DNA of 49,515 nucleotides, from assembly GCA_029834535.1 (NCBI GenBank), contig JAQMWT010000483.1, positions 1 through 49,515 on the forward strand. The letters are read 5' to 3'. Shown piece after piece: positions 10,008-20,652 of the stretch. This DNA is from Chrysophaeum taylorii (taxonomy: Eukaryota; Sar; Pelagophyceae; Pelagomonadales; Pelagomonadaceae). The position numbers and the translations under genes were made by a program. The notes under the pieces were generated by a model that saw only the letters and a program-made list of their open reading frames with translations, was not told the origin of the DNA and searched no databases. The first letter of the stretch is position 1. The number at the start of each line of letters is the position of its first letter.

Positions 10008-12713
10008 TTAAGGGCGCGTCTGGTGAGCGCGTTGTTGAGCTTGGATTTGTTCTTGTTCTTGGCGCGCGCGATGCGCGAGGATATCTTTGACTCGCTGGAC
10101 GATCGGGGGAGGAATCGAATTACCCTGGAGCTTGAACCGGGGAACCAGGACGTCGATCTCGTCCGGGGCGAAGTCGGTTACGCAAGAGGCGCACTGAGGC
10201 GCCAGCTTCTCGGAGCGAGTGAAGCTGCGACCGAGTGCCGTCTTGAATTCCGGGCTCAGCGTGCGACCTTCAAGTGGCGAGGTCGGGTCGAAATACGATG
10301 GGTCGTCGCGCGGGCCCAAGTCGGAGTAAAAATGGAGGGCGGCTCTGTCTTGAAGATCATCATAATCCTCGAAAACCTCGGCGACATAAAGCTTCTTGCG
10401 CCAATCGGGGTCTCGGGCCGATGGGATGCGGAAAATGACGAGCTTGCCGCGCTCGTAATCGTCGCGGAACCCGGGGCTCGGACGACGGATCGTGGCGTCG
10501 AGCGCGGGAGGCATAGATACCGGGGTGATCTGTTGGACCGATACGACTCGCTCTTCGGTGGCTCCGTAAACCGACCGGATCTTGTACGAGACGGGTGATA
10601 GGCGCTCGGTGATGAGGAAAGGGCCACGCCACTCCGGTCGCAACTTGTTTTGGGACTGCGGAATGTACAGCAGCACGTGCGAGTTGACGTTGTATTCGAC
10701 ATCGACGTGCTCGGCGTCGTACGCGAGCTTCTGCGACTTCTTGGCCTGCTCATGTGCTTTCGCGACGACCTTTGAGTAGTACTGGAGGTTTTGCTTGATC
10801 TCCAGTAGCGCGTCGGTTCGGGGTCGCGGCAGAACAGGATCAGGCTGAACCAACAAGGCGTAGTCCGTGGGCAACATCGGCTGCCGGTTCAGGCGCAACA
10901 TGAACGGGGAGATTTGCGTGCCGGGGATGAACTTTCGGTTGTAGCAGAACGACACGTACCGGACGAAGGCCGGCCAGTCGGTGATGCTGCGACCCTCGAG
11001 GCAGGCTCGGAGGAACGCCTTGAGGAACCGATTGACTCGCTCTGCGGGGTTCGCTTGTGCGTGGTACGGTATCGTTGTTCTGTACCGGACGTCGAACTCC
11101 ACGAGGAAGGCCCGTAGCAGCCGGTTGACGAACTCGCGACCATTGTCGGTGAGGATCATACGCGGGAGAAATCCCTGAAGGAGGATGTTTCGCACGAAGG
11201 ATTCTAAGATGGCGTCGGCGTGCTTGGTGTTTATGACGTCTAAGACCAGATAGTGCGAGAACGGGTCGAACATCACGAGGATGTATGCGGACTTGCCGAC
11301 GCTCGGCAGGGGTCCGAAAAGGTCCATGCGTAGAACGGCGCCATCTCCGTCGTATATCTGCTGCTGGAGCATCCCTTTTCGCTTTGGCTCCGGGGTTCGC
11401 GATTTCTGGCAGACTAGGCATTCGTTGACGAAGACTCCAACCTGGTGGGACATGCGCGGCCACCAGAACCGTTCGGCGATCGCGTTGACGGTGCTATCGC
11501 GTCCGAGATGTCCTCCCAGGGGCGAACTGTGGTGGATGCGCATGATCCTCTCTCGCAAGGTCGCGGGCGCGACGATCACAGGTCGGAGGTCGATGTCATA
11601 CCGGTACAAAACTCCCTTCCATACATCATATCGGACGTTGGCTCCGAATCGGCGGCGAGCATCGCTTTGGTTCATCCCGGTGCGGATACTATCGCATAGA
11701 GGGTCATCCTTTTGGGCCTCAGCAACCTCTTCCAGGGAGATGTTGTCAGGGATTTTGTCGACGAATTCCTTCTGTAGCCCGACGTCGGTTTGCAACGGCG
11801 GCTTGCGCGACCTCAGGGCCAGTTTCTTGCGATGTTGCGTGGCGTGCGAGGCGGCGTAACCCATCGGATGGTCCGGAGGGTCCTCGAGGTCCTCGGGTAT
11901 CTCTGTCTGCGCCAAGTTGAGAATGACGTGACATCCGGCTTCGCCGTCGGGGAGCGGCAGCTCTTGCACGACCAAGTACGCGTGATTGAGCGGCTCTCCG
12001 AATTCGTCGGTCTCGATGACATGGTCGATCGGATTCCTCGAGAGGCAGTCGGGGATGCTCATCCCCGGGGACTTGCCGGGCTTGTAACCGAGTTCGGGGT
12101 CGAAATTGGCCAGCCGCATTGCCCATCGGGCGAGCTGCCCGGTGGAGTGGGTTGTGTTCCGGAGGAAGGTCAGATTCCGGTGGTCGGTTTCGAGGACGGT
12201 TCGGTGGCCTTCGATGAACGGGCGGAAGTGTTCGAGGGACAGGATCACTCCCAGGAGCTCCAGACGGCGCGGCTCGTAATTACGCATCTCTTTGGGCACC
12301 GCTCGGCTCCAGTACTCGATAACTCGTTCTTCACGACCGGTGTGACCCTTGTCGTCCTGGACTTCGACGATTTGGAAGAGATAAGCACCGAGACCATATT
12401 TGGAGGCATCGGTGCGGATGTGGAAGGGGAGGTCGTAATCCGGATGGTACACTCCGCGGGAGTCCGCTAGTGCGTCGATGATGGTGTCCCATGCCTTTTG
12501 GCACTCTGACGTCCATTTGAACGGCACTTCCTCTAACGTCAGGCGTCGCAAGGGCTCCGCGATCTTGGAGTAGTCCTTGATGTATCTCCGGCAGTAGTTG
12601 CTCATCCCGATGAATGAGCGGATTTGCGTCTTCGGGGAGGTTTTCGGCAGAGTCCCAGGAATCGGCATCTTTCGTAGTGCCTCCGACGTTTTGGGGTTAG
12701 GCTTTAATCCTTC
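10008..12713 (-). CDS. Gypsy copy 1 pol: RT C-terminus, RNase H, integrase (5'-truncated)
   Basis: An uninterrupted minus-strand frame of about 900 codons, homologous to the pol of copy 2 (43-44 kb). Order: RT connection (GLKPNPKT, then FIGMSNYCRRYI), RNase H (RTDASKYGLGAYLFQ; EPRRLELL; LETDHRNL), integrase zinc finger (HHSSPLGGH ... CLVCQK), integrase core (Asp in RMDLFG, Asp in LTDNGREF, Glu in NPAERVNRF), a GPY/F-type block (LRPEWRGPFLI) and a roughly 150-residue tail rich in charged residues. The fingers and palm of RT, protease and gag are missing. Homology to gypsy stops sharply at about 12713, where copia family B sequence begins. Residues read upstream of that point are not gypsy. The frame is clean, but the element cannot be autonomous. 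Confidence 0.92.
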   Translation of the reverse strand, partial: EGLKPNPKTSEALRKMPIPGTLPKTSPKTQIRSFIGMSNYCRRYIKDYSKIAEPLRRLTLEEVPFKWTSECQKAWDTIIDALADSRGVYHPDYDLPFHIRTDASKYGLGAYLFQIVEVQDDKGHTGREERVIEYWSRAVPKEMRNYEPRRLELLGVILSLEHFRPFIEGHRTVLETDHRNLTFLRNTTHSTGQLARWAMRLANFDPELGYKPGKSPGMSIPDCLSRNPIDHVIETDEFGEPLNHAYLVVQELPLPDGEAGCHVILNLAQTEIPEDLEDPPDHPMGYAASHATQHRKKLALRSRKPPLQTDVGLQKEFVDKIPDNISLEEVAEAQKDDPLCDSIRTGMNQSDARRRFGANVRYDVWKGVLYRYDIDLRPVIVAPATLRERIMRIHHSSPLGGHLGRDSTVNAIAERFWWPRMSHQVGVFVNECLVCQKSRTPEPKRKGMLQQQIYDGDGAVLRMDLFGPLPSVGKSAYILVMFDPFSHYLVLDVINTKHADAILESFVRNILLQGFLPRMILTDNGREFVNRLLRAFLVEFDVRYRTTIPYHAQANPAERVNRFLKAFLRACLEGRSITDWPAFVRYVSFCYNRKFIPGTQISPFMLRLNRQPMLPTDYALLVQPDPVLPRPRTDALLEIKQNLQYYSKVVAKAHEQAKKSQKLAYDAEHVDVEYNVNSHVLLYIPQSQNKLRPEWRGPFLITERLSPVSYKIRSVYGATEERVVSVQQITPVSMPPALDATIRRPSPGFRDDYERGKLVIFRIPSARDPDWRKKLYVAEVFEDYDDLQDRAALHFYSDLGPRDDPSYFDPTSPLEGRTLSPEFKTALGRSFTRSEKLAPQCASCVTDFAPDEIDVLVPRFKLQGNSIPPPIVQRVKDILAHRARQEQEQIQAQQRAHQTRP

Positions 12714-14357
12714 TGTTATGCGAGCGGAAATCTCTACGGCACTCAACTCGATATATGAATCTGCTGACTCTTTACTGTTTGTGGAACTTACGACCTTCAT
12801 ATCTATGCGCCTACCCATTACTATATTTTGGGAAGCTGCTCCTGCTATTACTTCTATTGGCTGCTACAGAGGCCCCAAACGCGAACGTTTTGTCCTGTCA
12901 CCCTATTGTACGGAGTGTCTCAACGACTTAGGACAGCCTACATTTCTTGCTTCTACCACATATAATTCGAAGTCACAAGCACCTAGTGAACTCCCCATTG
13001 AAGTGCTGAGTCACCTTAACACAGATGACCACAAGAAGAATGGTCATATTCCCATCTCAACTATCACCGCTAACATTTGTTGTGCTTGTCACAACACCGA
13101 TCAGGCGCCCATACAACCTAACGTATGTGCACGTAATGCTACTTCCTTCCAACCCTCCTGTAACGGGTGCTCAGCTCGTCATATACGCGCAACCATCATA
13201 CGCACGTATCATTTGCCAAAGGAGCCACATCTCTTGACCAGAAATCTAACGCAACATTCGTCACTTGCTCACTTAGTCTTATCAGTAACCGATGCAGCCA
13301 CAGACTCCACTTATTACTCAGATGCACCTGGAGCATCTTAACCTTCTTGTAACGCTCGAGCCAACACAAGCTCGCAAAACTCAGGCTATATGTTCAAGCC
13401 ACCAAATACCACCATGTGATTCATACTGTTATCTGATCGCGTGTACAACATCTTAACAACTACGCATCATCCTCTGATGATACAGAACCGCTATTACTCC
13501 GGGATGTAATGTTCGGCCACACTTATGTTCAGGCAGAACATTAAGGCTTCCTGCACCCCTTCCTTTTTTTTTAACGTTGACCGAAACGTCGTTAAACTAC
13601 TCACACTCCACGCTAGACGCTACTCTGGAGATATCTTCGCCACCGTTACCTACGCCTTCTGCTTCGCTTGCTGATTCCGACTTCTTGTGCCAACAAGTCG
13701 ACCAACTCCAGGAAACACCTCCCTGGAGAACCGGTTCTTCCCTCCTACAGCCAACACCCACGTGTTACTTGTACACTGTACAAGATCACAGAGCTGTTGT
13801 CTCGCTTAATACTCACCGCTCATGATCAACATGCTACCAACTACTCCTCCCCGGACGATCACCTCCTTCATCTACGTGACAAGTTGCTCTCATGCTTCAG
13901 AGCATTCCGTCCGCTCTCATGTGAATCTGAAGACTCTTCTATCTTCGTTCTTCGTTCGCCAAGTCCAACCTTTTTTTTTGGAAAACCAACTGGACGCCTT
14001 TCAACTAGATTCTCTATCGCCATCCATACTGAATGCTCTACTTGCACTCACCCTTCTCTTGGCACCACATCGTTCAGCAGCTATTGGTGTTCACCACCTT
14101 ACAGCAGAAGCTGACGATGATTAATAATCCTAACACACTGTCTGTTGTATCTGTGTTTCTTAATGTTCTGTTTAAAAAGGGTCAAATCGACTCTCAGTTC
14201 CACCAAGTCCAAGTCCAAGTCCTAAGACCCTTATATACTCTTGATACTTCGTATGTGACCTCTGTGACCATCAATACCGTACTCCTTCCTTTTTTTTATT
14301 CATCATCATCTTTCTCAAGAGATGCTCTACAGTCGCACCTTGCGCTTAAGACATCTC
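12714..14357 (+). pseudogene. ORF3 remnant of copia family B (zinc-binding-like), upstream of its 3' LTR
   Basis: The frame that runs to 13341 encodes CTEC (12907-12918), SHLNTDDH and ICCAC (to 13089), then SCNGCSARHIRATIIR. The spacing C-x2-C-x31-H-x5-H-x15-C-x2-C matches ORF3 of copia family A (28748-30739: x32, x5, x15), and the following SC...AHxRAxI block also aligns. After 13341, pieces in changing frames continue, with shifts at poly-T runs near 13565, 13972 and 14290. They include LDSLSPSILN, similar to LDLHTLTPDA in family A. A polypurine tract and LTR follow directly. So this is a degraded second example of the same unknown protein. The 5' boundary is the junction with gypsy copy 1. 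Confidence 0.65.
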
Positions 14358-14364
14358 GAGGGGG
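14358..14364 (+). other. Polypurine tract of copia family B
   Basis: GAGGGGG lies directly before the LTR start (T at 14365). The identical GAGGGGG precedes the 3' LTR of family A at 30867-30873. In LTR elements this tract primes plus-strand DNA synthesis. Confidence 0.75.
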
Positions 14365-14676
14365 TGCAGAGAAATCTGCTGCCTCTTACCCTTATCCGTC
14401 CGTTGAGAACGTGATCTCTTCCTTACCCTTCTTCTTCCTTTCTACACAATCAAATAGTCCTCTGATTTGTGCCTACGCTCATCATCATGGTCTAGCGCGT
14501 CCCGAGGTATGTAGCACTATACACTTAACCTTTCTCGTGTAGTTCTAGATGCCGCCTGTCGTGTTCTGAGGATATAGGGAACATAACCTTCATTCCCCGA
14601 ATTGACCTTCCAGACGCTCACGATGAGACGGGATGGTTTCCCAGGTGACTTACCACTGCTTGCTAAATGCTCTGCA
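14365..14676 (+). repeat. Copia family B LTR (3' copy), 312 bp
   Basis: Begins TGCAGAG and ends CTCTGCA, a TG...CA pair with inverted ends. It matches 33788-34099 in inverted orientation over exactly 312 bp, at roughly 90 percent identity by eye. It follows the polypurine tract, which marks it as a 3' LTR. Confidence 0.88.
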
Positions 14677-14679
14677 GGC

Positions 14680-14935
14680 TGTTCCAGCATCGCCCCCCCC
14701 TCTTTGCATTCAAGGCTCTCGCCAACGCGGTTCCTCACCACATGCTGCAAGCTAAGTACAACGCCGTGCTCACCTTGCACGCGTCGGAACATCATGTGGA
14801 CTTTCAACTCGAATGGGACACCTTACAGCATAGCATTTCCCGCTCTGGAGATATTTGTCACGTCACGGACTTCTTTACTTACTACCGTCTCTGACCGCCT
14901 CCTTTAGCTTGAAGAGCTCAACCTCGGTTTTCTGT
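14680..14935 (+). pseudogene. Copia family C protease-region remnant
   Basis: The reading from about 14667 gives FKALANAVPHHMLQAKYN and then SISRSGDICHVTDFFTYY. The latter resembles the copia protease signature D-S-G-A-x-C-H-V-T-D with the catalytic Asp replaced by Arg. Two stops follow, then LEELNLGFLFGA up to the insertion of element X. Joining across X (one copy of its duplication removed) keeps the frame into VTDACRAALNKFND, so this is the upstream part of the integrase gene at 16386. Confidence 0.55.
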
Positions 14936-14943
14936 TCGGCGCC

Positions 14944-16377
14944 TATGACTCGCGTGTTTCTGGAAATGTGAACAGCCGACCTGGAAATTCCCGGAAATTT
15001 CCATATTTCCCATTTCCATGGGAATTTCCGGGAACTGGAGAGGAGATTTTCGGCCACCTGGCGGACTGAGCCCAAATAGGCTATAACGCTCAATAGAGAC
15101 ACGTGGGTGTCCACTGAGGTGTCTGCGACCGCCACCAGCGCGGGGAGTGCGGTGGTGTGAGCACGCAAGGCGTTCAGTGGTTTTAGGAAAGTCTTTAAAG
15201 GTAACTGCTAAGAGGGGGGGGAGTGCGAACGTGAGCATGCGAACGTGAGCATGCGGGGCGGTCGGTGGCTTGCTTGAGTGTTTAGTTTAACTTTGATTGC
15301 AACGCTAGCAGCGTTCCAGTCGCAACGCTTGAGGCTTTGAGAGCTGCGAACCTCAGTCGTCGAAAAGGCTGTCGTCGATGCGGCTGTGCTGGCGAGGAGT
15401 CTCGTCGACGTCGGCACCATCTAGGATAAGCGGCCGGTGGGAAGAGGCAGCAGAGGCAGAGCGGAGTGTCTTCTTCTAGCACCAGCAACCAGCCTTAACA
15501 GTCGATGCACGACTGTCGTCCACATAGTCTTCGAGTTTAAGCCCGTGCTGACAAGGCGCTGCTGTCCCACTGAACGTCGTAGTTGTAGGACCCGGGCCCG
15601 CGGCTTGAACTTGACCACCCTCCCGAACCACCACAGATGGCTCTCAAAGGTCGTCGTCGTCGAGGTGTCCAAGCAGCAAAGTAGAACGTAGAGCGGGATC
15701 TTTTCGTCCTCGCAGAGAAAGGAAGCCGGCATCTCCACGAACGAGAAGCCTGGAGGAACTTCAAACTCATCGAAGTAGACCGTACCATCTTGCTCTTCGT
15801 CTCTCCCGTCATCGTCGTCTTCCAAATCAAGATCTTCGTCGTCCTTGCGGCCATTGTCGTCATCGTGGCTCTCACCCGCCAGATAGTCCCCGATGTTCGC
15901 ACGTTGAAACTCAAGACCACAATTGGTCCGCCTTGAGCGTCAGCTTTGTCTTGACGTTCGCCGCGACCGTCAACTTCGACGGGGTCGTCCGTGTAAAGGT
16001 TCCAGGGGCGTCCAGCACCGCCTCTTCGCTAAAGAACGCCAACACTTTCAGCCCTTTGTCTCTGAAAGGTTGACCCCTGTAAGCTGTAAGGTTCACTCAG
16101 CGCGCCTTGTGAACCGCGGGGGGGACCTCCCGCCCATCCCACTCGAGCGTGTGGCCCATGACACCAACACGAACGTGCACGCCGGCGCTCTCAACAAGCG
16201 TTCTCACAGTGGGAGAGCGTGGAGGCCTTGCGCGTGCACTACACCTTGCGCGTGCACTACGTACTGAATCATGCTTTGACGCACTTTTCCAGCCTTTGAG
16301 AGGCCCTTGGGAATTTCTCGAAATGTATGGAACTTCCATTTCCAGAAATTTCCATTTTCTTTTCCTCGTGAGTCATA
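14944..16377 (-). mobile_element. DNA transposon X, 1434 bp, 8-bp target duplication
   Basis: A perfect 8-bp direct repeat TCGGCGCC flanks it (14936-14943 and 16378-16385). Inside, the ends are inverted: TATGACTCGCGTG at the left against TATGACTCACGAG at the right (11 of 13). Both subterminal regions are packed with GGAAATTTCC-like palindromes (14970-15045, 16305-16360). An 8-bp duplication fits hAT, P, Merlin or the Zisupton/KDZ group, but the ends do not match any end consensus I know. It sits inside copia C coding sequence, which reads through when X is removed. Strand is given by its only plausible gene. Confidence 0.85.
15421..16096 (-). pseudogene. Unclassified acidic protein of transposon X
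   Basis: Minus-strand pieces read in order. From 16096: TAYRGQPFRDKGLKVLAFFS to LTLKADQ. After a frame change near 15920: RANIGDYLAGESHDDDNGRK, a long Asp/Glu stretch, then VYFDEFEVPPGFSFVEMP and LWWFGRVVKFKPRAR. A further shift near 15600 gives YNYDVQWDSSALSARA and a stop. It looks like the C-terminal part of a transposon protein with an acidic linker and a Trp-rich end domain. No catalytic residues can be assigned. It could be a transposase tail or a captured gene. Confidence 0.4.
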
Positions 16378-16385
16378 TCGGCGCC

Positions 16386-17939
16386 GTCACGGACGCATGC
16401 CGTGCCGCACTCAACAAATTTAATGACGCCTCAGCTAACATCGAAACCGCCCTAGCCGCAGCTGCCTCTGCCAAAATCCGTGTCGACAAGCGCCCAACAC
16501 CAAGCGCCGACACCGGCCCCATGCCTTTCTTTCACAAGCCTGGCACCAAACAGCACGCTCAAAGAGTGCTTCTGGTAACAAGATGGCACCGCACTTACCA
16601 CCAACAGCCCGAAGTTCTTCGTCGCACGATTGCCGCAAATGTGACCAACCTCCAACCTGGTGACGAACGCTATCTGCAAGACTGCCTCGACTGCAAGCGT
16701 TGCAAGTCGCACGTCGGTTTCCCACACCGGCACCCCTCATGGTCTCGCGACGAACTCGCATACGCCCCTGGACAGCACCTACACATGGGCGTCTCATACC
16801 CGAGTGTCAACAAATGTTATGGTGGTTTTCGTTACATCATGCACTTCATTCGTGTCCTCACGGCACATAAATGGGCATACTTCTTACGGAAACTCGACGC
16901 ACAGCATGTCCTAGCCGGCATCCTTTACGTCGTCAATGTCATTAAGCTTGAGTTCGATGTCACCGTCAAGATGATATCCTCAGATGCATTATAGACTTTT
17001 CGATCAGAGGCTTTTCACCCCCTCAAGATACAGCCAGGCATCCAATTTCAGGTTCTTAGTCGTCACCTCCACCAGCGCAACATCGCAGAAAACACCATCG
17101 AGGAGAACACCCGCGGCAGAGTGATCCGTCTTCTCAATCTGCGCCACGTTCGCATTGAAGGGAATCTCATCCGCACCGAGTATTACCATCCATTTGCGCT
17201 ACTGCATAAGATCCAGGCAGACAACCAGCGCTCTCATGGTCTCCCGGCACGCACCCACTTGTCCAGCAGCATCCCCCGACGGATCATGTCACCCAAGGCC
17301 CCGCTTTTGAAGCTCCTGCCCTTTGGCGAACCCGTCACTTTCATGAAACCCGCTCACCACAAACTGGAACCTTCTAGTATGTCTGCCTCATACCTTCACC
17401 ACAGTAACAATTACCTGCCGCGTATGCCTGGCACAGACAGCTTTGTCCGCGATGTTCACGGGTCGATTCTCCTCGTCGATTCTCCTCGTGCATCAAGGGA
17501 AGACAGGACAAATCATTGCCTCGAACGATTTCCACGTCGACGCAGACATGTCAGTAAATCGCAACAGGGAAATAGAACACATCAGGGCACAATACCTGCC
17601 CAAGCAACATGCCCACTCCAAGTAGCATGCCCCGTTCCCCGCTTTTGAGAATCAGACCATCCCTGAACTCAGACAGGACTCGTAAAATGAGGGCGTACCA
17701 CACATTCCCGAAAACGACGATAAAGACGAAGTTAAATAAGAAAATAAGGCAGCAGACTCAGAATCATCCGACCAGCAACATCAGGACGACAGCCCAGCCC
17801 CGGCAGAAGAAGAGCCACCCAAGCAAGACTTTTCTTTCCTTAACCGACCTCCTCCCTCAGATGGAAGTATACCCATGCCCAAGAGGTACGCTCATCTACA
17901 GGTTGTTCTCGACGATTCGGGTTTTACCCCTGTTATTGT
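16386..17939 (+). pseudogene. Copia family C integrase and linker
   Basis: The reading from about 16386 runs through HKPGTKQHAQRVLLV, the zinc-binding block (RTYHHQP-like His region, then CLDCKRCKSH), and the integrase core: GQHLHMGVSYPS (first acidic position replaced), GGFRYIMHFIRVLTAHK, Asp in VKMISSDAL, a stop (TAG at 16992) and then Glu in NIAENTIEENTRGRVIRLL. The downstream part has the copia features KAPLLKLLPFGEPV and YLHHSNNYLPR, followed by a Ser/Asp/Pro-rich linker with stops. It ends where the family A LTR begins (17940). The RT/RNase H part of the same family lies at 34100, consistent with one element split by later insertions. The frame has stops and shifts, so it is inactive. 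Confidence 0.8.
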
Positions 17940-18342
17940 TCCAGAGAGCTACATTATTACGTGTACGACACTGGGACACCTCACTCCTTTCACACCTATC
18001 TCCACTAGAGGGTTTTCTCTCCGCAATACGGCTTTCCCTCTTTCCTTCCTTACCCTTCCGCAATTACTTATTCATGACTATGAAGAACACAGTCTGAAGT
18101 TCACTTCCAACAAGGAGTAGACCTCCAGGTGCGTACCGTCAGGTATGGGGCTGTCTGTTTAATTAATGGGGGCTTCATTCCTCATTGTCAGTGTGAACGC
18201 TTCTACGGGACCTAATGCCCTTAAGGAGTTAGGGCCTAAATCCCTACCTTGTGTAGTAGCATGTGACAAGCGGAATGGTCTGTACACGCCTAAGACTGCA
18301 CGCAGTCTCTACCATGTACCCGGAGAGGGTCAAATCTCTCCA
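17940..18342 (+). repeat. Copia family A 5' LTR, 403 bp
   Basis: Starts TCCAGAGAGC and ends CTCTCCA, immediately before the primer site. It matches the full-length inverted LTR at 31262-31665 (404 bp) and the truncated copy at 30874. The start TC, not TG, is shared by all three copies and is atypical. Contains AACGCTTCTA... and GAGTTAGGGCC blocks conserved in all copies. Confidence 0.88.
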
Positions 18343-18356
18343 GGTTATGGGCCCAG
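18343..18356 (+). other. Primer binding site, half initiator tRNA-Met type
   Basis: GGTTATGGGCCCAG follows the LTR end directly. Its complement CTGGGCCCATAACC is the anticodon arm of eukaryotic initiator tRNA-Met (anticodon CAT inside). Drosophila copia is known to use a 5' half of this tRNA as primer. The same 14 bases follow the family B LTR (33774-33787, minus strand). Confidence 0.85.
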
Positions 18357-18824
18357 ATGCGTAGGTGTGTCAGCCCAACTGTGTTGTGCGTATAATGGAG
18401 CAATCAGTTTGCGCTTGATTACGTGTACAATGCGACAATGTGTTTGGCGGTAGTCTACTATACATATCTGTTGTGTGACGGTATTTGACCACCAGTTAAT
18501 TTGGTTTGTGACCGAGTTGGGTCGGCCACTGGTCATATGCACTCGCATAGCCAATAAAATTAAAATTTTCCCTACACAAGCCGGGGAAACTTGTACGGGT
18601 TTTCCCTTCCATTCCCCAACAAAAGACTGACTGCTCGAGAATTAATCCATTCTTCAGTCTCAAATCATCATGTTTAAATAACATGTTGCATTGTTTGGTC
18701 TTGTACATAAGCTAGCGCTTAAAATAGCGAATTGTACATATTCTTCTACATGTTAGAAGCCCTTCATTCAAACATGTCAACCTGTTTTATCCTTCCTATA
18801 ACCTATTTTCCATAGGTCACGACT
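18357..18824 (+). other. Copia A untranslated leader
   Basis: About 470 bp between primer site and gag ATG. No long frame. Its first part (GTGTCAGCCCAACTG to GCGTATAAT, about 18367-18396) recurs at 31228-31261 and helps to diagnose the damaged 3' LTR. Confidence 0.7.
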
Positions 18825-20652
18825 ATGTCAAAACCAAAACCAATATCCACCACGGATATTTACAAACAAGAACAAATCCTCGTTGATAAACTCAACTCCG
18901 GATTGCGCTTTCAAGACAATTCGACGAAGGTGAGCTTACAACTTGAGATGCTTCGCAGGCATATGACAAGTCCATACGTGGACGCGTTATTCTGCTTCGA
19001 TTCGTATGACGCTTACACCCGGAATGCTCCGGAGTATAACCAACTTCTCGAACACGAAGTTGATATCATTTTCGCTCAATGGAAAGCTGAAAAAATCAAC
19101 GAATTGCATTTACCTAATGAAGATGCCTTGCCTGATCATCTTAAGACTTGGCACGTCAACTCTTCCCATCAACTATCAGTTGATGTTCGTAATAATCTCG
19201 AACGACTGTTCTTTCAAGAGTCATATAACCTTGTTCGTCCCGAATTAAATGAGGATGTTAAGCGTGTTCTTTATTAGATACTCGATTCCCTAAGTCAATT
19301 GTGTATGATTCATCTCTTACTAACATATCCTCTACAGGTCTCTCTAATGCCGGTTGGATCAAACACTGCGAAACTTACGCTGGTTTCTTGTACACATTCT
19401 TCAATCTAGAATCGCAAGAACGCCCCGCTCTCGCTATGTGGCATCAATTAAAGAAAATATATGCACTTACTGCACATCCTAATAAACTACGTGCAGTAAT
19501 GCTTTTAGCTTACAATTACTATGAGACAGTGTCATGTACAGATGTCACTGAGCTTAAATCTCAGTTTAATCGAATGTCCTTAAATGTTAATTGGTATGCT
19601 CATGTATTTGTCGAACAACTCCTTGCTTTCCAAACTCAGGCAAAGCAATTAAATTATGACGAAGCATCAATCCAATTTAATGATTCCATAATCACACTCA
19701 AAGCTCACGAGGAGATCTATCGTCTATATGCTAATCCCTCGGATCACGAGCGCTATTCTCAGTCTTTATTGGAATGGTGTAAACTCTACGAGACACGCTC
19801 TGGGAACAACTCGACTCACGATCCTGAAGTTTTAAAGCTAGTTGATCCTAACGACGTTCGTCCGTTATTGGAGTTCCTGTTAAAGATATATAATGAAACA
19901 AAATTTTCATCTAACCGACGCTTGGATAAACCCGCATCATGGATTCCATACATCCCTGGTACTACCGCCACCAAGCCACCTAAGGTCTTATTGATGGATA
20001 CTATTCATCAATCCCACGACTCTCTAAACAATGCTTACTCATTGTTGGCTACTGTGGCTGGACAGTCCGGCTTTAACGCTCGTAAGCTTCGTAATGCAAA
20101 AGATAAAGCATCGACAATCTCACCCCGTGACACGTCGTACTATCGTTCACCCTCAAATTATAACGTTAAAGGCACCAGTTTCGACCGTCCTGTCTACTCA
20201 CACTCCTCTAACCGCAACTCACGCTCTAACATGTCTCTTATGGACCGGGCCACTTATCAAGTTGATCGTCTTCGCCACCTGTTTGGTAAATTACAGGACG
20301 CGAATCCGAATCCTTCCACCGATTCTAAAATGGTACAGGAAGAAATGAAGAGCTTACTGAGTACCCTTTGGACAACTGCCTCTCAAGCTTCGACACAGTC
20401 TTTAGATCCTGACGAAGCTACTCAAGTTCATCTCTACTTATCTCGAGTTGATACTATGTCCAATACCATATCGAACCTATTAGAAGCCGATAAAGAATCT
20501 CATGTTATAGAAGAAAAGTATCAAGCTGAAACTTCTGCTCCTGAAGCGTCCCCCAGTGATGCGGAGCAGAGGGGGACTGCTGAAACAGAGAAAATGTTTC
20601 ACACTTTTCTGTCCATCAAAGATGATGAAATCGATAACATTCCTCAGCCGCT
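18825..20652 (+). pseudogene. Copia family A gag
   Basis: Starts with ATG at 18825 (MSKPKPISTTDIYKQEQ). The first frame ends at a TAG (19275), but a one-base shift near 19266 leads into a second frame that continues LLDTRFPKSIVYDSS and runs as about 450 codons to the insertion at 20653. It aligns along its length with the gag of family B on the minus strand (33355-31666): KVSLQ, YDSYDAYTR, ETYAGFLYTFFNLES and SRSNMSLMDR against SRSNMKLLDR. No canonical zinc knuckle is visible in this part. The role would be the nucleocapsid shell of virus-like particles. Only the one-base shift and the insertion break it. Confidence 0.8.

Noticed and set aside
10889..11463. Open frames on other strands or frames within gypsy copy 1
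   Set aside because: Shadows of the pol frame, which carries all the expected motifs.
14965..15045. NF-kB-type regulatory sites (GGAAATTTCC)
   Set aside because: Mirrored at the other end of transposon X, so better read as subterminal repeats of the element.
18343..18356. Possible tRNA gene
   Set aside because: Only the anticodon-arm complement is present, placed directly after an LTR; it is a primer binding site.
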